A DNA stretch of 17,513 nucleotides, taken from NCBI GenBank assembly GCA_045629485.1, contig JAZQRF010000379.1, positions 1 to 17,513 of the forward strand, read 5' to 3'. Below, piece by piece: positions 14,475-17,513 of this stretch. Numbering within the stretch: position 1 is the stretch's first letter; every line of letters starts with the position of its first letter. The position numbers were made by a program, and so were the translations under genes. The notes below the pieces were generated by a model that saw only the letters and a list, made by a program, of their open reading frames with translations, was not told where the DNA came from and made no database searches. The stretch is from Pseudopedobacter sp045629485. Its GTDB lineage: Bacteria > Bacteroidota > Bacteroidia > Sphingobacteriales > Sphingobacteriaceae.

Positions 14475-16319
14475 ATGAGAGTTACATCCGTCGTATTTTT
14501 ACTAATAGTTTTTTTTGTGAAAAATGCTGTTTGCAGTAACGATACATTGAATACAATTATACCCAAGCCCTTACATTTTAAAAGTTCTGCAGGAAACTTT
14601 GAAATTAACAACCAGACAAAAATATATGTAGAGCCAGGTAAACAGGATTTAAAGTCGGTAGGAGAGCAATTATCAGATAAAATAAATCTGCTTACAGGCA
14701 TAAAGCCACAGATAATACAAAGAGATGTAAATGTAAAAGGTAACTACATCAGCCTAACTACAAAAAAAGCAATAGATTCTTTAGGGATCGAAGGGTATAG
14801 TCTGATTGCTGATAAGAATGCCATCGTAATAACGGGGAAAAGTGCGCATGGAATTTTTTATGGAATGCAGTCTTTAGCACAGTTGTTAAGCAATAGCAAT
14901 GTTAAATCAAAAATACCTGCAGTAGAAATATACGACAAACCAAGATTTGCATGGAGAGGATTGATGCTAGATGTAGGAAGGTATTTTTACTCAGTAGAAT
15001 TTATCAAAAAAACAATTGATAATATCGCCATGTACAAAATGAACACCTTTCATTGGCATTTAACAGAAGATCAGGGATGGAGAATTGAGATCAAAAAATA
15101 TCCCGAACTAACAACCAAAGGAGCTTGGCGTTCAGAAACGCAAATGTTTAGAAGCCCCAGAGGGGTAGATAAAAATCCGCATGGAGGTTTTTATACACAA
15201 GAGCAAATAAAAGAAGTTGTAAAATATGCTCAATCTAAATTTATAACTGTTGTGCCCGAAATAGAAATGCCTGGACATTCCTTGGCTGCTCTATCTGTAT
15301 TTCCTGAATTATCCTGTACCGGAGGACCTTTTGAAATTCCTGGTCAGTGGAGAGTAGAAAAAGATGTGTATTGTGCTGGAAACGAGAAAACATTTCAGTT
15401 TTTGGAAGATGTTTTGACGGAAGTTGCCGAACTGTTTCCTGGAAATATCATTCATATCGGAGGAGATGAATGTCCTAAAGACAGGTGGAAAGCATGTCCG
15501 AAATGTCAGGCTAGAATAAAAAAAGAAGGTTTGAAAGACGAACATGAGCTTCAGAGCTATTTTATAAAAAGAATGGAGAAGTTTCTGCTTACGAAAAATA
15601 AAAATATAATTGGTTGGGACGAAATTCTTGAAGGAGGACTAGCTCCTAATGCAATGGTGATGTCGTGGAGGGGCATAAAAGGAGGGTTAGAAGCCGCTAA
15701 ACAAAAGCATAACGTGGTGATGAGTCCAAGTGATTTTATGTATCTAGACTTTTATCAGGGAGAACCTCATTTAGAACCTTATTCTTATAGCAACAGCATT
15801 TTGCCGATACAAAAAGTTTATTCTTACGAACCTATTCCTAATGAACTAAATGCTTCTGAAAGAAAATATATTAAAGGAGTACAGACAAATGTTTGGGCAG
15901 AGCATATACATTCTGATGATGCTGTAGAATATATGACTTATCCACGGGTTTCTGCAGTTGCAGAAGTCGCCTGGACATCACCCTCATTAAAAAACTGGGA
16001 AGACTTTTCCAGAAGATTGGAATATGAATTCGCTAATTACGAAAATGTCGGAATTAATTATGCAAAGAGTATTTATAATGTTTGGTGCGAAACAGCAATA
16101 GATAGTACAGCATCTACGGCGAAAATATCTTTGAAAGCCTATGGTTATCAGCCAGAGATACGTTATACATTGGACGGAACAACACCGACAAGAAATTCTC
16201 CCTTATATACATCATTGCCTATAGAAACAAAGCTTCCGGTTACTGTTAGGACAGCAACTTTTAGAGGAGAAAGAAGGATCGGTAAGGTAAATACGAGAAC
16301 TTTTGCAATTATTAATTAA
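14475..16319 (+). CDS. GH20 beta-N-acetylhexosaminidase
   Basis: Exo-glycosidase that removes terminal beta-linked GlcNAc or GalNAc by substrate-assisted catalysis. 614 residues. Signal peptide about 1-21. An N-terminal GH20b-type alpha/beta domain (about 28-155, IIPKPLHFKSSAGNF ... GIFYGMQSLAQLL) precedes the TIM-barrel catalytic domain starting at PRFAWRGLMLDVGRYF. It contains HWHLTEDQGWR (193-203), VVPEIEMPGHS, and the catalytic Asp-Glu pair in HIGGDECP (Asp331-Glu332). Substrate-pocket tryptophans are present in GWDEILEGG, MSWRG and NVWAE. A C-terminal beta-sandwich (about 545-614, IRYTLDGTTPTRNSPLY) resembles the chitobiase C-terminal domain. Length and motifs are complete. Last gene of the operon, 7 bp after the propeller gene, and followed by a hairpin terminator. 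No lipobox, so probably periplasmic. The enzyme class is secure; the natural glycan is not. Confidence 0.95.
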   Translation: MRVTSVVFLLIVFFVKNAVCSNDTLNTIIPKPLHFKSSAGNFEINNQTKIYVEPGKQDLKSVGEQLSDKINLLTGIKPQIIQRDVNVKGNYISLTTKKAIDSLGIEGYSLIADKNAIVITGKSAHGIFYGMQSLAQLLSNSNVKSKIPAVEIYDKPRFAWRGLMLDVGRYFYSVEFIKKTIDNIAMYKMNTFHWHLTEDQGWRIEIKKYPELTTKGAWRSETQMFRSPRGVDKNPHGGFYTQEQIKEVVKYAQSKFITVVPEIEMPGHSLAALSVFPELSCTGGPFEIPGQWRVEKDVYCAGNEKTFQFLEDVLTEVAELFPGNIIHIGGDECPKDRWKACPKCQARIKKEGLKDEHELQSYFIKRMEKFLLTKNKNIIGWDEILEGGLAPNAMVMSWRGIKGGLEAAKQKHNVVMSPSDFMYLDFYQGEPHLEPYSYSNSILPIQKVYSYEPIPNELNASERKYIKGVQTNVWAEHIHSDDAVEYMTYPRVSAVAEVAWTSPSLKNWEDFSRRLEYEFANYENVGINYAKSIYNVWCETAIDSTASTAKISLKAYGYQPEIRYTLDGTTPTRNSPLYTSLPIETKLPVTVRTATFRGERRIGKVNTRTFAIIN

Positions 16320-16386
16320 ATTTAGGTATAGAGAAATAACTAGCTTAATACCTTATTTTATCTAAACATTTAGGCGGAGCAGATGA

Positions 16387-16430
16387 GGGGTAATTCCAAA
16401 GCTTGAACTTTGGAATTACCCCTTTATTAT
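16387..16430 (+). terminator. Rho-independent terminator at the end of the PUL operon
   Basis: A perfect 15-bp inverted repeat (16387-16401 with 16408-16422) around the 6-base loop CTTGAA is followed by TTTATTAT. It lies 67 bp after the GH20 stop and 18 bp before the end of the convergent AraC gene. The T-rich tail is on the + strand side, so it mainly ends the operon; the strong stem may also stop transcripts from the other direction. Confidence 0.85.
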
Positions 16431-16440
16431 AACCAGTTTT

Positions 16441-17310
16441 CTACTTATTCAAATACTTCCTTTTGTACTCTACAGGCGTACTTCCAATAGTTTTCTTAAA
16501 ATGCCTGTAAAAATTAGAAGCATTATTAAAGCCACATTCCATGCAAATGGTCTCAACCGTTAAACTATCTTCAACCAACATTCTGCAAGCATGACTCACT
16601 CTTATTTCGGTAAGAAAATCATAGTAAGTTTTTTTAGTCATTTGTTTAAAATAGCGGCAGAAAGAAGTTACGCTTAAGTTGCTTAGAGCAGCAATTTCTT
16701 CTAAACTTATCTCCTCACGATAGTGGGTTAATGTATAGGTGCATATCTTATTGATCCGATCGGTATCTATATTGTTAGATTCATAAAATGCATGGGCAGA
16801 AGCAATAGTTTCATATTCCTCCGATTCCGCAAGGGTACTTAATATAGATAATAAAATGGAGAGCCGGTTAAGACTTACAGCATTCAGCGCACTTTCCATC
16901 AGCTTTTCCAGTTTCTTTTTAGTTTGACCTTTAATAATTAATCCGCGTTTAGCTCTTTCATATAACTTTGGTATTTGATAGGCTTCCGGAAGATTTAATA
17001 AATCATTCCCTAAACAATTTGGGAGAAAATGAATAACCGAAGCCTCCACCATTAAATCAGAATCAGGATTAAAATACTGCTCCTTGCATCGCCAGGTGTG
17101 GGGCAAATTCTCGCCAAGTAAGATCATTTCTCCTTCGTAAAAATTGCTAATATTATCACCAATGAAACGTACACCTTCGCCTTTTTTTACATAGTGCAAT
17201 TCTAATTCCGGATGGTAGTGCCACACTGTTCCGAAATTCGCCATTACATCATTCCTTATGCTAAAAGAAGTTTCTAATTTGATAGGTACTTTGTGGAAAT
17301 GTGGTTTCAT
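16441..17310 (-). CDS. AraC-family transcriptional regulator with cupin-type sensor domain
   Basis: 289 residues. The N-terminal half is a cupin-like ligand-binding domain with histidines in WHYHPELELHYV (residues 30-41) and LPHTW, the arrangement typical of AraC regulators that sense sugars or related small molecules. The C-terminal residues (about 182-286) form the double helix-turn-helix AraC DNA-binding domain: ISLEEIAALSNLSVTSFCRYFKQ as the first HTH and VETICMECGFNNASNFYRHFKK as the second, ending TPVEYKRKY. It is convergent with the PUL operon and separated from it by the terminator. By context it may regulate this locus or the genes beyond the right edge. I saw no operator sites. The family call is secure; the target and the effector are unknown. 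Confidence 0.93.
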   Translation of the reverse strand: MKPHFHKVPIKLETSFSIRNDVMANFGTVWHYHPELELHYVKKGEGVRFIGDNISNFYEGEMILLGENLPHTWRCKEQYFNPDSDLMVEASVIHFLPNCLGNDLLNLPEAYQIPKLYERAKRGLIIKGQTKKKLEKLMESALNAVSLNRLSILLSILSTLAESEEYETIASAHAFYESNNIDTDRINKICTYTLTHYREEISLEEIAALSNLSVTSFCRYFKQMTKKTYYDFLTEIRVSHACRMLVEDSLTVETICMECGFNNASNFYRHFKKTIGSTPVEYKRKYLNK

Positions 17311-17513
17311 ATTAATTCTATTAGTTGATGGGCTAGTATAAATTGTAAAAAGCTGTTTGTATTCTATAATGGTTACCCTAATTTAAACTAAAATATTCTT
17401 AATTGGAAAGCTATATGATAATATGTTACATAAAGTGGCTAAAAAGTCGTAAAGATTTAAGTCGTATGCTTGCCATATTTGTGTAAGGCTAATTTTAAAC
17501 CTATTAATATACT

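Noticed and set aside
17311..17513. Right-edge region upstream of the AraC gene checked for genes and promoters
   Set aside because: AT-rich with no open frame of note; a near match to the -7 element on the - strand lacked a suitable -33 element, so no promoter is claimed although one must exist for the AraC gene.

Overview
The window is one end of a polysaccharide-utilisation locus (PUL) from a member of the Bacteroidota. The AT-rich coding sequence, the SusC/SusD pair, type IX secretion (T9SS) sorting tails and an STN-type SusC all fit the Sphingobacteriaceae/Pedobacter group or close relatives. That assignment rests on family resemblance only; the window has no taxonomic marker. No tRNA, rRNA, CRISPR array or mobile element is visible.

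Layout. From the left edge to about 16320 everything is on the + strand with short gaps (7-86 bp) or overlaps, so it reads as one long operon: an STN-domain SusC TonB-dependent transporter; a SusD lipoprotein; a DUF5017-type surface lipoprotein; a sialidase-like (Asp-box/BNR) beta-propeller gene split by an in-frame TAA; a small secreted single-module protein; a larger secreted protein with the same module, an Fn3-like domain and a T9SS tail; a second propeller protein with LamG and copper-amine-oxidase-N domains; a third, minimal propeller protein; and a GH20 beta-N-acetylhexosaminidase. A strong hairpin terminator follows, then a convergent AraC-family regulator on the - strand. The last ~200 bases hold no recognisable gene.

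How the parts work together (inference). SusC/SusD and the DUF5017 lipoprotein would bind and import a glycan at the outer membrane. The T9SS-tailed and other secreted propeller and beta-sandwich proteins would bind or process it outside the cell or in the periplasm. GH20 would release terminal beta-linked GlcNAc or GalNAc. The STN domain implies control by an ECF sigma/anti-sigma pair, probably just upstream of the window, and the AraC protein may add sugar-responsive control. The glycan cannot be named from the sequence; it should contain beta-N-acetylhexosamine.

Most notable points: (1) a single nonsense codon splits the first propeller gene where its two paralogues encode leucine; (2) that copy has also lost residues conserved in the other two, so it looked like a non-catalytic member even before the stop; (3) a ~190-residue beta-rich module of uncertain family occurs three times in three architectures within 3 kb; (4) the SusD protein carries a two-unit 39-residue glycine-rich repeat insertion in its C-terminal region.
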